A stretch of DNA of 64,000 nucleotides. Source: Romboutsia sedimentorum. GTDB taxonomy: Bacteria; Bacillota; Clostridia; Peptostreptococcales; Peptostreptococcaceae. The notes under the pieces are model-generated. The model was not told where the DNA came from. It did not search any database and was given only the letters and a program-made list of their open reading frames with translations. A program made the position numbers and the translations under genes. Every line of letters starts with the position of its first letter. The first letter of the stretch is position 1. The DNA lies in contig NZ_JASKYM010000001.1 of assembly GCF_030131845.1 (NCBI RefSeq), positions 744,001 through 808,000 on the forward strand. Reading direction: 5' to 3'. Below are positions 26,679 through 35,752 of this stretch, in pieces.

Positions 26679-27293
26679 TTATTTGCTTGCAATTATTCTA
26701 ATTACAACTGGATCTTGATTTTTATATACTGCAAATCCCTTATCTTCAACACATAATTCAATTTTATATCCTATTTCTTTCATATATTTTTCTGTTTCAT
26801 TAATCTCAATAAATCTTCTGTAATGCTTTTCATATATATATTCGTTTTTCCCAATTTTTTCACCTAAACCATAAAAGTCATCTTTTATACTTCTCGCCTC
26901 AATAAATATTTTGCCATCGTTTTTTAATGATTTATATGCTTTATTTAATAATTTTTTTTCATCTTCAAGACTTATTGAATGCATACTAAATCTACTGTAA
27001 ATATAATCATAATTGTTTTCATTAAATAGATTTGTATTTACGAAATCATCAAGTAAAAATGTAATATCAGTATGTTCTTCATTAAGTTTTCTGATTGAAC
27101 TTTCAGCTTGATCAATACCTGTTACTAATATACCTTTGTTGGCAAAAAATATACTATCTCTACCATTACCACAACCTAATTCAAGTAATTTTTTTTGTGG
27201 TTGCAATATATTAATTATATTCATTGCAAATAGAGATGGTTGTTTTGGTGCTTTATTTTTTTTATAGTAATCAATCCAATAATTTTTATCCAC
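26679..27293 (-). CDS. SAM-dependent methyltransferase
   Basis: The 204-residue class I methyltransferase has motif I KLLELGCGNGRDSIFFANKG (residues ~34-53), an acidic residue at the end of strand 2 (VTGIDQAE), and a motif IV region YDYIYSRFSMHSI. This size and pattern suit small-molecule or sugar O/N-methylation. The substrate is not evident; in this island a glycan precursor is likely. It lies 16 bp before the glycosyltransferase gene and follows the APS-kinase-like gene. Confidence 0.8.
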   Translation of the reverse strand: MDKNYWIDYYKKNKAPKQPSLFAMNIINILQPQKKLLELGCGNGRDSIFFANKGILVTGIDQAESSIRKLNEEHTDITFLLDDFVNTNLFNENNYDYIYSRFSMHSISLEDEKKLLNKAYKSLKNDGKIFIEARSIKDDFYGLGEKIGKNEYIYEKHYRRFIEINETEKYMKEIGYKIELCVEDKGFAVYKNQDPVVIRIIASK

Positions 27294-27322
27294 TTGTTAT
27301 CCTCCACATATTACAATTCTTT

Positions 27323-27832
27323 TCATTTATTCAATTTTAATAGAATATTATTTAGCACATCATTTGGTGAAATCTCACCATTATTGTAAATTAATATATC
27401 AGGCATTTTAGGTTCTTCAAAGTCAATATCTATACCCATTACATTTGTTATTTCTTTTTTTAATGCTCTACTATATAGTCCTTTTTGATCTCTTTTTATT
27501 AATTCATCTATAGAAACTTTCAAATAAATTTCTTTATAATTTAATATGTTATCTCTATTCCACTTTCTACATTCATCAAACATAGCAATCGTACAACATA
27601 TTACATCTATTCCTTGTCCCGATATCATTTTACATAATCTAGAATATTTGCTAGCTAATTTTTTTCTTCCATCATAAGAGTAATCATCTGATTCATATAA
27701 TGCTCTTAATTTATCTCCATCTAATAATATTACATTGTCTTTATTAGATTTAATTGATTCATATAATAATTTACCTATGGTAGTTTTCCCAGCACCTGCT
27801 AGTCCAGTAACCCAGTATACCGTTCCTTTCAT
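27323..27832 (-). CDS. Adenylylsulfate-kinase-like P-loop protein (CysC family)
   Basis: The 169-residue protein opens MKGTVYWVTGLAGAGKTTIG, the P-loop of APS kinases, followed by VILLDGDKLRALYESDDYSY, the DGDxxR segment. The middle (SRLCKMISGQGIDVICCTIA) matches the family, but the conserved FISP segment after it is replaced by MFDECRKWNR. CysC makes PAPS from APS for sulfation. No ATP sulfurylase is nearby, so the protein may phosphorylate another small molecule. Its next upstream neighbour is a sulfatase-fold protein, which makes a role in adding a sulfate or phosphate group to the glycan worth testing. Confidence 0.7.
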   Translation of the reverse strand: MKGTVYWVTGLAGAGKTTIGKLLYESIKSNKDNVILLDGDKLRALYESDDYSYDGRKKLASKYSRLCKMISGQGIDVICCTIAMFDECRKWNRDNILNYKEIYLKVSIDELIKRDQKGLYSRALKKEITNVMGIDIDFEEPKMPDILIYNNGEISPNDVLNNILLKLNK

Positions 27833-27893
27833 GACAAATTCCTTTCATACTTATAAGATAGTATCTATTAATAATATTCTATCATCCCTCTAT

Positions 27894-29714
27894 TTAATAA
27901 GAAGATTCTATTTTAAATATTTCTCTAGCATATTTAAATCTCTCTTCATTGAAATTAGGTAGTTTATTATTTATTTTTTTCTTTATTTCTTCTATTCTTT
28001 GTTTATATTTAATATCATTTATAAAATTTTGATCTTCATTCGGTAAAATATAAAATTCTTCTGTTCCATCATAATGCATAATATATTTTTCTGTTTTAGT
28101 GCTAAAACATTTAAACGCTCTTCCTAAGTGTAGCTTTTTCATTCCACTTAATTTTTTTATATGAAACTTCGAATAAGTAAAATCTCTATTTATTTCAACA
28201 AATTCTCTTTTTTCAATAGCTTGAAACGGTTTATTTTGTTGAATAAGATTACATATAATTTTTGATGTATCTAGATGACTAACTAGTCGTTCTTCTTTTT
28301 TCGGTGAAATGCTATCATCTAAAATAATATATGGTATATTTATTAAATCCTCAATATAAAAATTATCATTTTTATTATTCAGATCATATTCTAAAATATT
28401 TCCATGGTCTGATGTAATGATTAAAGATGTCTTTTTGTCTATAAAATCAAAATAATATTTTAGCTGTTCATCTACATATTCTAACACTTCACCACGTTGT
28501 TGTTTTTTTATTAAAATTTCATTTTTTGTAAGATTTCTACTAGCATATGGTTCAAAATCTACAGGTCTATCTTTGTGATTTCCCGCTATATACGGAGAGT
28601 GCGCTTCCATTATATGTATAATAGAAATATTTTGACTATTCTCATAAGTATCACATACATAGTCCCATAATAATTGTGCAATATTATTGTTGTTACTTTG
28701 ATTACAAAATTCTTTTGTGAAAAATTGAACTTGATTTCCATAATATTTAAACCTATAATCTAATTCATTTATTTTAGCTAATATACCTTGATTTTGTATA
28801 GGAAATTGTTCATTTATTAAATTATCATCTAATAATTTTTTCTCAGTAATCATAGATAATATACTCATTGATGTGTACGGAACATGAGTATATGCTTTAT
28901 TACAATTAATACCTTTTTTACTTATGTCTTTTATAAATTTCATATTATCAATTTTATAAATATCTTTCCACCTTAATGCATCTATTAATAATATTAATCC
29001 ATTTTTTTTTTGTTGCTTTTCGATGCTAATTTTTATGTCACTAATCAATCTATTTAATTTTTCACACAAAAGTTTAAATAATTCACTCTGAACATATTCT
29101 TTTTCTACATATTCTTCTATATATTTATATGAATTCAAAAAATCTTTAGCATTTAAATATCTATATATTAAATTTGATAAATATTTTTCACTTTTACTTT
29201 TTTTATAAATATTTTTTATCTCATAAATAGAAGTATATACTTCTGAATCTCTATTATAGTAAAATGGTTTATTCGTATCATACCCTAGCTTTTGTAATGT
29301 TTCATAAATATCAATTACATTTATATTTGAAAATGTCTCATTTACTTCCTGTTTTATTTCTTCAGCATATCCTAGTGTAGATATAAATACTACATCTAAA
29401 TTATAGTCTTTCATTTTTTCTTTATTTATTAATGGATATCCTAAAAATTTTCCTTCAGGTTTTAAATTATCTACAATACAAACAATATTTTTATCATTTC
29501 TATTCACTATTTCAAATAGTTTCATAGTATGATTTCCAGCACCATATATTGCAACTCTAGATTTCTTGTCTATTTTATTCCATATATAATTTATTTCTTC
29601 AGCTATATTTACATTTATCTTTCTATCTCTTAAATCTTTTATAATTTCATTTTCATAAAAATTAATTTTAGAATGTGAAATTATATGATTTAATTTATCA
29701 TTCAAAATACTCAT
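27894..29714 (-). CDS. Rossmann-like domain fused to a sulfatase/phosphotransferase-fold domain
   Basis: The protein has 606 residues. Residues ~50-150 hold a nucleotide-binding-like domain (SRVAIYGAGNHTMKLFEIVN, then IVCIVDNL). Residues ~240-500 have alkaline-phosphatase superfamily features: GLILLIDALRWKDI for the first metal-binding Asp, HVPYTSMSILSMITEKK where sulfatase relatives place their Thr/Ser/Cys nucleophile, HIMEAHSPYIAG, and SLIITSDHGNILEYD with the late metal ligands. There is no signal peptide or membrane anchor, so it is predicted cytoplasmic, unlike LtaS or EptA. With Thr/Ser rather than Cys/Ser-x-Pro-x-Arg, phospho- or sulfo-group transfer on a glycan intermediate fits better than sulfate-ester hydrolysis; this is inference. 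Confidence 0.65.
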   Translation of the reverse strand: MSILNDKLNHIISHSKINFYENEIIKDLRDRKINVNIAEEINYIWNKIDKKSRVAIYGAGNHTMKLFEIVNRNDKNIVCIVDNLKPEGKFLGYPLINKEKMKDYNLDVVFISTLGYAEEIKQEVNETFSNINVIDIYETLQKLGYDTNKPFYYNRDSEVYTSIYEIKNIYKKSKSEKYLSNLIYRYLNAKDFLNSYKYIEEYVEKEYVQSELFKLLCEKLNRLISDIKISIEKQQKKNGLILLIDALRWKDIYKIDNMKFIKDISKKGINCNKAYTHVPYTSMSILSMITEKKLLDDNLINEQFPIQNQGILAKINELDYRFKYYGNQVQFFTKEFCNQSNNNNIAQLLWDYVCDTYENSQNISIIHIMEAHSPYIAGNHKDRPVDFEPYASRNLTKNEILIKKQQRGEVLEYVDEQLKYYFDFIDKKTSLIITSDHGNILEYDLNNKNDNFYIEDLINIPYIILDDSISPKKEERLVSHLDTSKIICNLIQQNKPFQAIEKREFVEINRDFTYSKFHIKKLSGMKKLHLGRAFKCFSTKTEKYIMHYDGTEEFYILPNEDQNFINDIKYKQRIEEIKKKINNKLPNFNEERFKYAREIFKIESSY

Positions 29715-29724
29715 TATATTTACC

Positions 29725-30747
29725 TTATCCTATTTTTATTATAACCGCATGGCCATTTAAATTTTCAACTACAATTTTATCTTTATCATTTTTGAGTTCA
29801 TTAATTAATGTAGTTATTCCTGTGCATGTTTTAAATCCATAATCATCAAACACAATAATTCCACCATTTATCATATTTCCCCAAATAAATCTAACGACAT
29901 CTTTAGCTGATTTATAAACATCAACATCTATATGGCAAAATCTAATCTTTTCATCTATTTCAAACCCAGTTTCATCTGGAAATATTCCTTTTAGAATTTT
30001 TATATTTTTTAGTTCTAATTTGTCTACTAATTTCTTTACATATTCTTGTGATGTATCTGAATGTTCTCCTCCTACATATATTTGATCTTTATCCGTAGCT
30101 TTTACTACACCTGTAAAAGTATCACATAAATATACATTTTCTTTCAATCCTTCTAACTGAGCTTTTTTTGCTATTAAAGTTCCTGTTCCACCTCTCCAAA
30201 CACCAATTTCTAAAAATATTCCTTCTTTTAATTTACTTGCCTGCTCAACTAATGTCCAAAGTTCATAACATCTATATATATCCACAAGAGTATTTTTTCT
30301 AATTTTATTAAAACAATTTAAAAATTTCATATCTGATAACCATGGTGCATATGTTGAAATTATATCATAATCTTCATATGGGTTATCTTTATTGCTAATT
30401 AATTCGCTTCTTAAAATCTTACTGCTTATAAAATCTTCATTTTCTTTATATTCTAAATTTACCAATTCATTTTTTATTTCTTCATATATATCTATAAGAT
30501 CCGTACAAATAATAATTTTATATTTTTGCTTATCTAAGTTTAATAATTTTTCACCCTTATATATGTGTATATCATCTATATTATTAAGAGCAATACTATT
30601 ATCTATAAAAAAAGCAATTTCTCCTAATTTATCTTTTTTTATAATATTTGCAACCTCTTTACCTCTTCTACCTGCTCCAAATAAAACTATTTGTTTTGAA
30701 TCTAAAAACTTTTCAAACATCCTATTAATAATAGCTTCTTTATTCAT
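29725..30747 (-). CDS. Rossmann-like domain fused to a TylF/MycF-type O-methyltransferase
   Basis: The protein has 340 residues. The N-terminus (~18-95) has QIVLFGAGRRGKEVANIIKK and IAFFIDNS, the same domain type as in the neighbouring 606-residue protein. From ~165 on it matches macrocin-type sugar O-methyltransferases: EGIFLEIGVWRGGTGTLIAK (SAM site), VYLCDTFTGVVKATDKDQIY, FCHIDVDVYKSAKDVVRFIW and IVFDDYGFKTCTGITTLINE with the metal-binding Asp pair. Such enzymes methylate hydroxyls of deoxysugars. It is adjacent to the sulfatase-like gene (10 bp gap). Confidence 0.75.
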   Translation of the reverse strand: MNKEAIINRMFEKFLDSKQIVLFGAGRRGKEVANIIKKDKLGEIAFFIDNSIALNNIDDIHIYKGEKLLNLDKQKYKIIICTDLIDIYEEIKNELVNLEYKENEDFISSKILRSELISNKDNPYEDYDIISTYAPWLSDMKFLNCFNKIRKNTLVDIYRCYELWTLVEQASKLKEGIFLEIGVWRGGTGTLIAKKAQLEGLKENVYLCDTFTGVVKATDKDQIYVGGEHSDTSQEYVKKLVDKLELKNIKILKGIFPDETGFEIDEKIRFCHIDVDVYKSAKDVVRFIWGNMINGGIIVFDDYGFKTCTGITTLINELKNDKDKIVVENLNGHAVIIKIG

Positions 30748-30813
30748 TAATTAACCCCTCTTACAAATTATTTTCAATATATTACTATGTAAACTTTACT
30801 TCTAGTATATTTT

Positions 30814-31695
30814 TTAATATAACAACGAATACATGTCAATTCTTTCACTATTTTCATTATAATAATCTATTAATTCTTTAATGCTATCTTCTATATTTGT
30901 AAACTCAAACGAGCCTATTTCATTTAGCATTCTTTGATTGCTAGATGTATATTCTTTAGCTAACCCATCTTTACAGACATATATTGGTAGCTTATCTACA
31001 CTATACCCATTAATCATTTCAGCTATAGTTAATAAATCAATGCTTTTACCTGTTGTGACATTATAAACATTGAATTTAGGTTTATTATTTATAAACCATT
31101 CAACTATTTTACACAAATCCTCTATTGCCAAATAATCAAAATATACATTCTGTCTTATTGATATAGGTATTCCTTTTATAACTTTACAACATGCATTGGA
31201 TATAAACTTACTTTTCCAATGCTCATATTTTCCAAATACTCCGAATAATCTTAAATTATATATATTATCACTATTTTCTATTTGCTTAGCTATAATATAT
31301 TTTGCAAATCCATATTCGTCCTTTGGTATACTATTTCCAAACTCTTCTTCTGAAACATTTTTAATATCATTTTCTTTGTTATACTCTGCACCCGAACCAA
31401 AATAGATCATTTTTCCAAATAATTTTTTATTTTTTTCAAAAGAGTAAAATATATTCAAACTATTATACAAAACTTTAGAATTATCTTTATATAGTTTAGT
31501 GCATGAATTATCTACCGCTGAATGAATTACTACATCGTAATATTCCTTACTCAAAAAATCTCTTACTTTTTTTTCATCTGTTGCATCTAATTCACTGCTT
31601 GTGGGCGATTTAATTATATAATTAAGAGATTCTAGATATTCCTTAATATTTCTACCGATATAACCTGTTCCCCCAATTAATAATATTTTTTTCAT
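30814..31695 (-). CDS. NAD(P)-dependent sugar epimerase/reductase (extended SDR)
   Basis: The 293-residue protein has the nucleotide site ILLIGGTGYIGRNIKEYLES, the strand IYFGSGAEY and the catalytic YGFAKYIIAK (YxxxK). The short C-terminal half binds a nucleotide sugar. The size fits 4-ketoreductases such as RmlD or the YerF-type enzymes that finish branched 3,6-dideoxyhexoses. With RfbF, RfbG, RfbH and the ThDP enzyme in the same island, reduction of a keto group on a CDP-sugar is my preferred role, without direct proof. Confidence 0.7.
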   Translation of the reverse strand: MKKILLIGGTGYIGRNIKEYLESLNYIIKSPTSSELDATDEKKVRDFLSKEYYDVVIHSAVDNSCTKLYKDNSKVLYNSLNIFYSFEKNKKLFGKMIYFGSGAEYNKENDIKNVSEEEFGNSIPKDEYGFAKYIIAKQIENSDNIYNLRLFGVFGKYEHWKSKFISNACCKVIKGIPISIRQNVYFDYLAIEDLCKIVEWFINNKPKFNVYNVTTGKSIDLLTIAEMINGYSVDKLPIYVCKDGLAKEYTSSNQRMLNEIGSFEFTNIEDSIKELIDYYNENSERIDMYSLLY

Positions 31696-31710
31696 AATAC
31701 TACCTTCCTT

Positions 31711-32883
31711 TTAAAAACATACTTCATTTATATATGTAGCTATGTTTGTTTGGGTTACCTCTAAATCTACAAAAGATTTTTGTATTCTTTGTTCTATAAA
31801 CTCAGTGCTTTTCATAGCCTTCATAAACAATTCAGTACTATTTCCATAACCAAAATAGTATGATATATGTCTGTATTTATTATATTCGTCTATAAAACTC
31901 AATATTTTATTACAGTCTTCTTCTACATTCACGATATTTTTAATTGCACCTCTAGGAAACCTTTTATTTTGTCTTGTTCCTACATTAATACTTGGTATTC
32001 CATATACACAAGCTTCTCTTATCCCAGCGCTAGAATTACCTATTATAAAGTCGCTATTTTTTAATAAAACTAAAAATTCCTCAAAAGGAAACGATTTGAA
32101 AATTTTAATATTTTTATTTTTTTCTAATTTTTCTAATTTTTCTAATATAACATTTGAGCCATGATCATTGTTTGGATATATACAAATATATTTTTTTTCT
32201 GATTTTGTAATTGCAGTAAACACTTGATTTACATTTGCTTTTGTTTTATCTAATTCTGTAGTTACAGGATGATACATTACTATAGAATAATTTTCATATT
32301 CTATATTATATCGTTGTTTTATATCATCAATGTTTGGAAGACTATTAGATAGCATTATATCGATATCTGGAGACCCAATTACTTTTATACTTTCTTTTTT
32401 TTCTCCAAGTTGCTCTAATCTAATTCTTGATTCTTGGTTAGACACTAAATGCAGATGTGACATCTTAGTTATTGCATGTCTTAATGAGTCATCTACTGTT
32501 CCTGTCAACTCTCCACCTTCAATGTGAATAACTCTAATATTATTTAGTATTCCTACAATAGATGCTGCCAACGCATCTATTCTATCTCCATGAATAACAA
32601 TAAAATCAGGTTTAACGTCATTTACATATTTAGAAAATTTTATAATTGTATTACCTAAATTAATATCCATTTTTTGAGTTAATTCTATTTCTTTTTCTAT
32701 AAATATATTTTTAAATTTATCTTTTTCAATTTCATGATATGTAGATCCATACTCTTTAAGTAAGTGCATTCCTGTGACATAAATAAACATTTCAAACTCT
32801 TTAGACCTTTCAATAGACTGCATTATTGATTTCATTTTACCGTAGTCTGCTCTAGTTCCAGTTAAAAAAATAATTTTCCTCAT
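31711..32883 (-). CDS. neuC: UDP-GlcNAc 2-epimerase, hydrolysing (NeuC/LegG type)
   Basis: The 390-residue protein opens IIFLTGTRADYGKMKSIMQS, the signature of the hydrolysing NeuC-type epimerases. It continues with FIVIHGDRIDALAASIVGIL, IRVIHIEGGELTGTVDDSLR and DFIIGNSSAGIREACVYGIP. NeuC turns UDP-GlcNAc into ManNAc and UDP; LegG-type relatives act on diacetamido sugars for legionaminic acid. The gene starts 8 bp after neuB. No CMP-sugar synthetase (NeuA/LegF) is in the window, so the exact nonulosonate remains open. Confidence 0.85.
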   Translation of the reverse strand: MRKIIFLTGTRADYGKMKSIMQSIERSKEFEMFIYVTGMHLLKEYGSTYHEIEKDKFKNIFIEKEIELTQKMDINLGNTIIKFSKYVNDVKPDFIVIHGDRIDALAASIVGILNNIRVIHIEGGELTGTVDDSLRHAITKMSHLHLVSNQESRIRLEQLGEKKESIKVIGSPDIDIMLSNSLPNIDDIKQRYNIEYENYSIVMYHPVTTELDKTKANVNQVFTAITKSEKKYICIYPNNDHGSNVILEKLEKLEKNKNIKIFKSFPFEEFLVLLKNSDFIIGNSSAGIREACVYGIPSINVGTRQNKRFPRGAIKNIVNVEEDCNKILSFIDEYNKYRHISYYFGYGNSTELFMKAMKSTEFIEQRIQKSFVDLEVTQTNIATYINEVCF

Positions 32884-32891
32884 AACTTAAC

Positions 32892-33929
32892 CTACCTTAT
32901 CATATCTTTATTTAGATGAACTCCATCATAAATATCAGAATTGGCAATTTTACCTAACACATCTTCATAAAATTCCGCTCTAATTTCTCCTGTGCCTGGT
33001 CTTTTTACCCATATGTTTTCTCTAGTAAATTTTTCTCCTGCCTTTATATCTTTTATAGTTACTACTGTCGAAAAAGCAAAATCTATTGTTACTTGCTCTT
33101 CATTCAATGGTAGCTTGTTTCCACCTTTCATCTGTGCTATTTCATCTGCCGCTAGCAATAATTCAGTTAATTTTTTTTCATCCATAGAACAAACTATATC
33201 ATTTCCCTCTCGACTCATCGTATCAGTAAAATGCCTTTCAACAATACAAGCACCTAATCCCATAGCTGCTATGCAAGCATTATTATTTATCGTATGATCT
33301 GACAATCCTATAGGTATGCCTTTAAATGTATTCATCATTTCAACCATAGCACCTAATCTTACTAAATTAGGAGGCGTAGGGTATAAATTAGTTGTATGTA
33401 ATAAAGCAAATTTAACTTGCCTTTTATCTAATATTTCTACAGCTTTTTTTATAGATTCAATAGAGTTCATACCCGTAGATACAATCATAGGTTTTCCAAA
33501 ACTTGCAATATGGTCTATTAGTGGATAATTGTTCATTTCACCTGATCCAATTTTATAAGCTGATACTTCAAATTTTTCTAATCTGTTTGCCGCAGCTCTA
33601 GAAAATGGTGTACTTATAAACGACATTCCTTTGCTTTCTACATATCTCTTTAATTCTTTTTCTTGACATTCATTTAATGAACACTCTTTCATTACTTCAT
33701 AAATTGATTTCACAGAATTACCTGGTATAACATTTCTAGCTTGTGGTGACATTTCATCATCTATTATATGTGTTTGGTGTTTTATTAACTTTGCTCCAGC
33801 TCTATGCGCAGAATCTACCATTTTCATTGCTACGTCTAAACTTCCACCATGATTTATCCCAATTTCAGGTATAACTAAAGGAACTTCATTAATTCCTACT
33901 TTTATATTTTCTATTTTAAAACTATTCAT
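32892..33929 (-). CDS. neuB: Nonulosonic (sialic-type) acid synthase NeuB
   Basis: About 346 residues: a TIM-barrel synthase domain (PLVIPEIGINHGGSLDVAMK, AGAKLIKHQTHIIDDEMSPQ, SAYKIGSGEMNNYPLIDHIA, GLSDHTINNNACIAAMGLGA, IVERHFTDTM), then a C-terminal SAF/antifreeze-like domain (~290-346, IKAGEKFTRENIWVKRPGTG). It condenses phosphoenolpyruvate with an N-acetylhexosamine to make a nine-carbon keto sugar acid. I moved the start to the ATG at 33929, behind AAAGGAAAC and 1 bp after the previous stop, instead of the longer frame from 33971. Bacterial flagellins are often decorated with such sugars. Confidence 0.9.
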   Translation of the reverse strand: MNSFKIENIKVGINEVPLVIPEIGINHGGSLDVAMKMVDSAHRAGAKLIKHQTHIIDDEMSPQARNVIPGNSVKSIYEVMKECSLNECQEKELKRYVESKGMSFISTPFSRAAANRLEKFEVSAYKIGSGEMNNYPLIDHIASFGKPMIVSTGMNSIESIKKAVEILDKRQVKFALLHTTNLYPTPPNLVRLGAMVEMMNTFKGIPIGLSDHTINNNACIAAMGLGACIVERHFTDTMSREGNDIVCSMDEKKLTELLLAADEIAQMKGGNKLPLNEEQVTIDFAFSTVVTIKDIKAGEKFTRENIWVKRPGTGEIRAEFYEDVLGKIANSDIYDGVHLNKDMIR

Positions 33930-33930
33930 T

Positions 33931-35709
33931 TTAGTTTCCTTTCTTAAAAAGACATTGAATATATTCATCATTGTTTAAAAACGGCGATAAGTCATCTATA
34001 GGAGGTGAGTATATTGTTCCATTTTCTTTTTCTTTACTTTTTACTCTAGGTTCTATAGTTTGATGTTCATCTTGAATTATTTCGCAAATAGCAAATCCTT
34101 CAATATTAATTAGGTCATCTAGTCCCTTTTCTACACTTTCATTATTTTCAATCAAAATATATGGTAGTCCATATGCATTCGCTAATTTTGAAAAATCAGG
34201 CATACTTATTCCCGAATCATTTGTGCATCCTGATAATCGACCTTCGAAAAAATTATTTTGTGTATTTACTATAGCTTGATACCCACTATTATTAAAAACA
34301 ATTATTTTTATAGGGAGCTTATTATGTATTATCGTTTGCAATTCTTGTATATTCATTTGTATACTTCCATCTCCAGTAACACAAAAAACTTCTTTTTTCG
34401 AGGCTATACATGCCCCTATTGAAGCTGGCAAATCATACCCCATAGTACCACAGTTTACATTTCCAAATAGCCTTTGATTTTCTTTTTCTACTCCCATTTG
34501 TAACGTGCAAACACTCGCAGTGCTATTTCCAACTACTACAATACTATCATCTTTTATTTTTTTATTAAATTCATTTATAAAGTAATAAGGATTAACCTGT
34601 AAGCTATTTTTAAATTTTGGCTGATATATACTAAATTTTTTCTTTAAATTAGAACAGTAATTTAACCAGTCTTTGTTATTAAAAGCTTCAACATTTGAAT
34701 CATTAAGTTCTTCAATAATTTCTGAAATATCAGCACATATAGGAACGTCTATCTTCATCGTATTTTTTAATAACTCTTCTTTATCTATGTCTATAACTAT
34801 TTTTTTAGCATTACTTGCAAATTCTTTAAAATTAAACCCAGTCTGTTTAAAAGACATCCTGCATCCAAACCCAATAACTAAATCTGCATTTTGAATAATA
34901 AAGTTCCCACTTCGACCTCCAAAAACTCCAAAATTTCCAAAGTATAGTTCATTTTCATTATTAATTACATCTGCTATGCTAGTTGCCGCTACTACAGGAA
35001 TATTAAGTTTTTTTATTAGATTTAAAAATTTATTCCTTGACCCTGATGTCCTTATAGAAGACCCTGCTAGAATCACTGGTCTTTCAGCCTTTTTTAGTTC
35101 TTCAATAATCAATTCTATCTCTTTGCAATGATTAAATTCTTCATTTTCAACTTTATAACTTTGTAAGTTATCAGTTTCAATAATAGCACTTTGTATATCC
35201 AACGGAATATCTAGCCATACTGGACCCTTACGACCTGAATTTGCTATATGTAGAGCTTTTTCCAATTGATATTTTATTTCATTAGCATTTTTAACCATAT
35301 GCGCATATTTTGTCATAGGTTTTACCGAGTCTACTATTGTATATTCTTGTTCTCCAAATTGTCTTAACTTTAAGCCTGTACTCTCAACTGTAGTATTGTA
35401 TCTTACTTGACCAGATATTACTACCATTGGAATATTATCTTGGTAAGCGCACAACACTCCCGTCATAGCATTAGTCCCTCCAGGACCTGTCGTCACACAA
35501 GTTAGCGCCATTTTATTATTTATACGTGCATAACCCTCTGCAGCCATTGCTGCTGCTTGTTCATGATGATGGTATGTGCAATTTATTTTTTTACTGCTTC
35601 CAAAAGCATCATTTAAATACATCGCTCCCCCACCAACTACAGTAAATACATCCTTTATTCCTTTGTTTACTAAAAAATCAACTATATAGTCTGCTACTCT
35701 TTGCTTCAT
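33931..35709 (-). CDS. Thiamine-diphosphate enzyme, acetolactate-synthase-like (YerE-like candidate)
   Basis: About 592 residues with the three domains of the acetolactate synthase family. The N-terminal domain carries the catalytic Glu in CTYHHHEQAAAMAAEGYARI and TTGPGGTNAMTGVLCAYQDN. The middle domain resembles a FAD-binding one. The C-terminal ThDP site has GDGSIQMNIQELQTIIHNKL ending in NN. There is no regulatory subunit or leucine/valine gene nearby. Instead it is translated between rfbG and neuB, the setting of YerE, which adds a two-carbon unit from pyruvate to CDP-3,6-dideoxy-4-ketoglucose for yersiniose. The start is the ATG at 35709 after AAGGAAGG. Confidence 0.75.
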   Translation of the reverse strand: MKQRVADYIVDFLVNKGIKDVFTVVGGGAMYLNDAFGSSKKINCTYHHHEQAAAMAAEGYARINNKMALTCVTTGPGGTNAMTGVLCAYQDNIPMVVISGQVRYNTTVESTGLKLRQFGEQEYTIVDSVKPMTKYAHMVKNANEIKYQLEKALHIANSGRKGPVWLDIPLDIQSAIIETDNLQSYKVENEEFNHCKEIELIIEELKKAERPVILAGSSIRTSGSRNKFLNLIKKLNIPVVAATSIADVINNENELYFGNFGVFGGRSGNFIIQNADLVIGFGCRMSFKQTGFNFKEFASNAKKIVIDIDKEELLKNTMKIDVPICADISEIIEELNDSNVEAFNNKDWLNYCSNLKKKFSIYQPKFKNSLQVNPYYFINEFNKKIKDDSIVVVGNSTASVCTLQMGVEKENQRLFGNVNCGTMGYDLPASIGACIASKKEVFCVTGDGSIQMNIQELQTIIHNKLPIKIIVFNNSGYQAIVNTQNNFFEGRLSGCTNDSGISMPDFSKLANAYGLPYILIENNESVEKGLDDLINIEGFAICEIIQDEHQTIEPRVKSKEKENGTIYSPPIDDLSPFLNNDEYIQCLFKKGN

Positions 35710-35752
35710 AACTAATTCCTTCCTTAAAAGATTTCTCTTGTTTATTTTTTTA

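Noticed and set aside
33931-35709. Simple annotation as acetolactate synthase (IlvB) for valine/leucine synthesis
   Set aside because: There is no IlvN or other ilv/leu gene around. The gene lies between rfbG and neuB in a sugar island, so a sugar-modifying carboligase is more likely.
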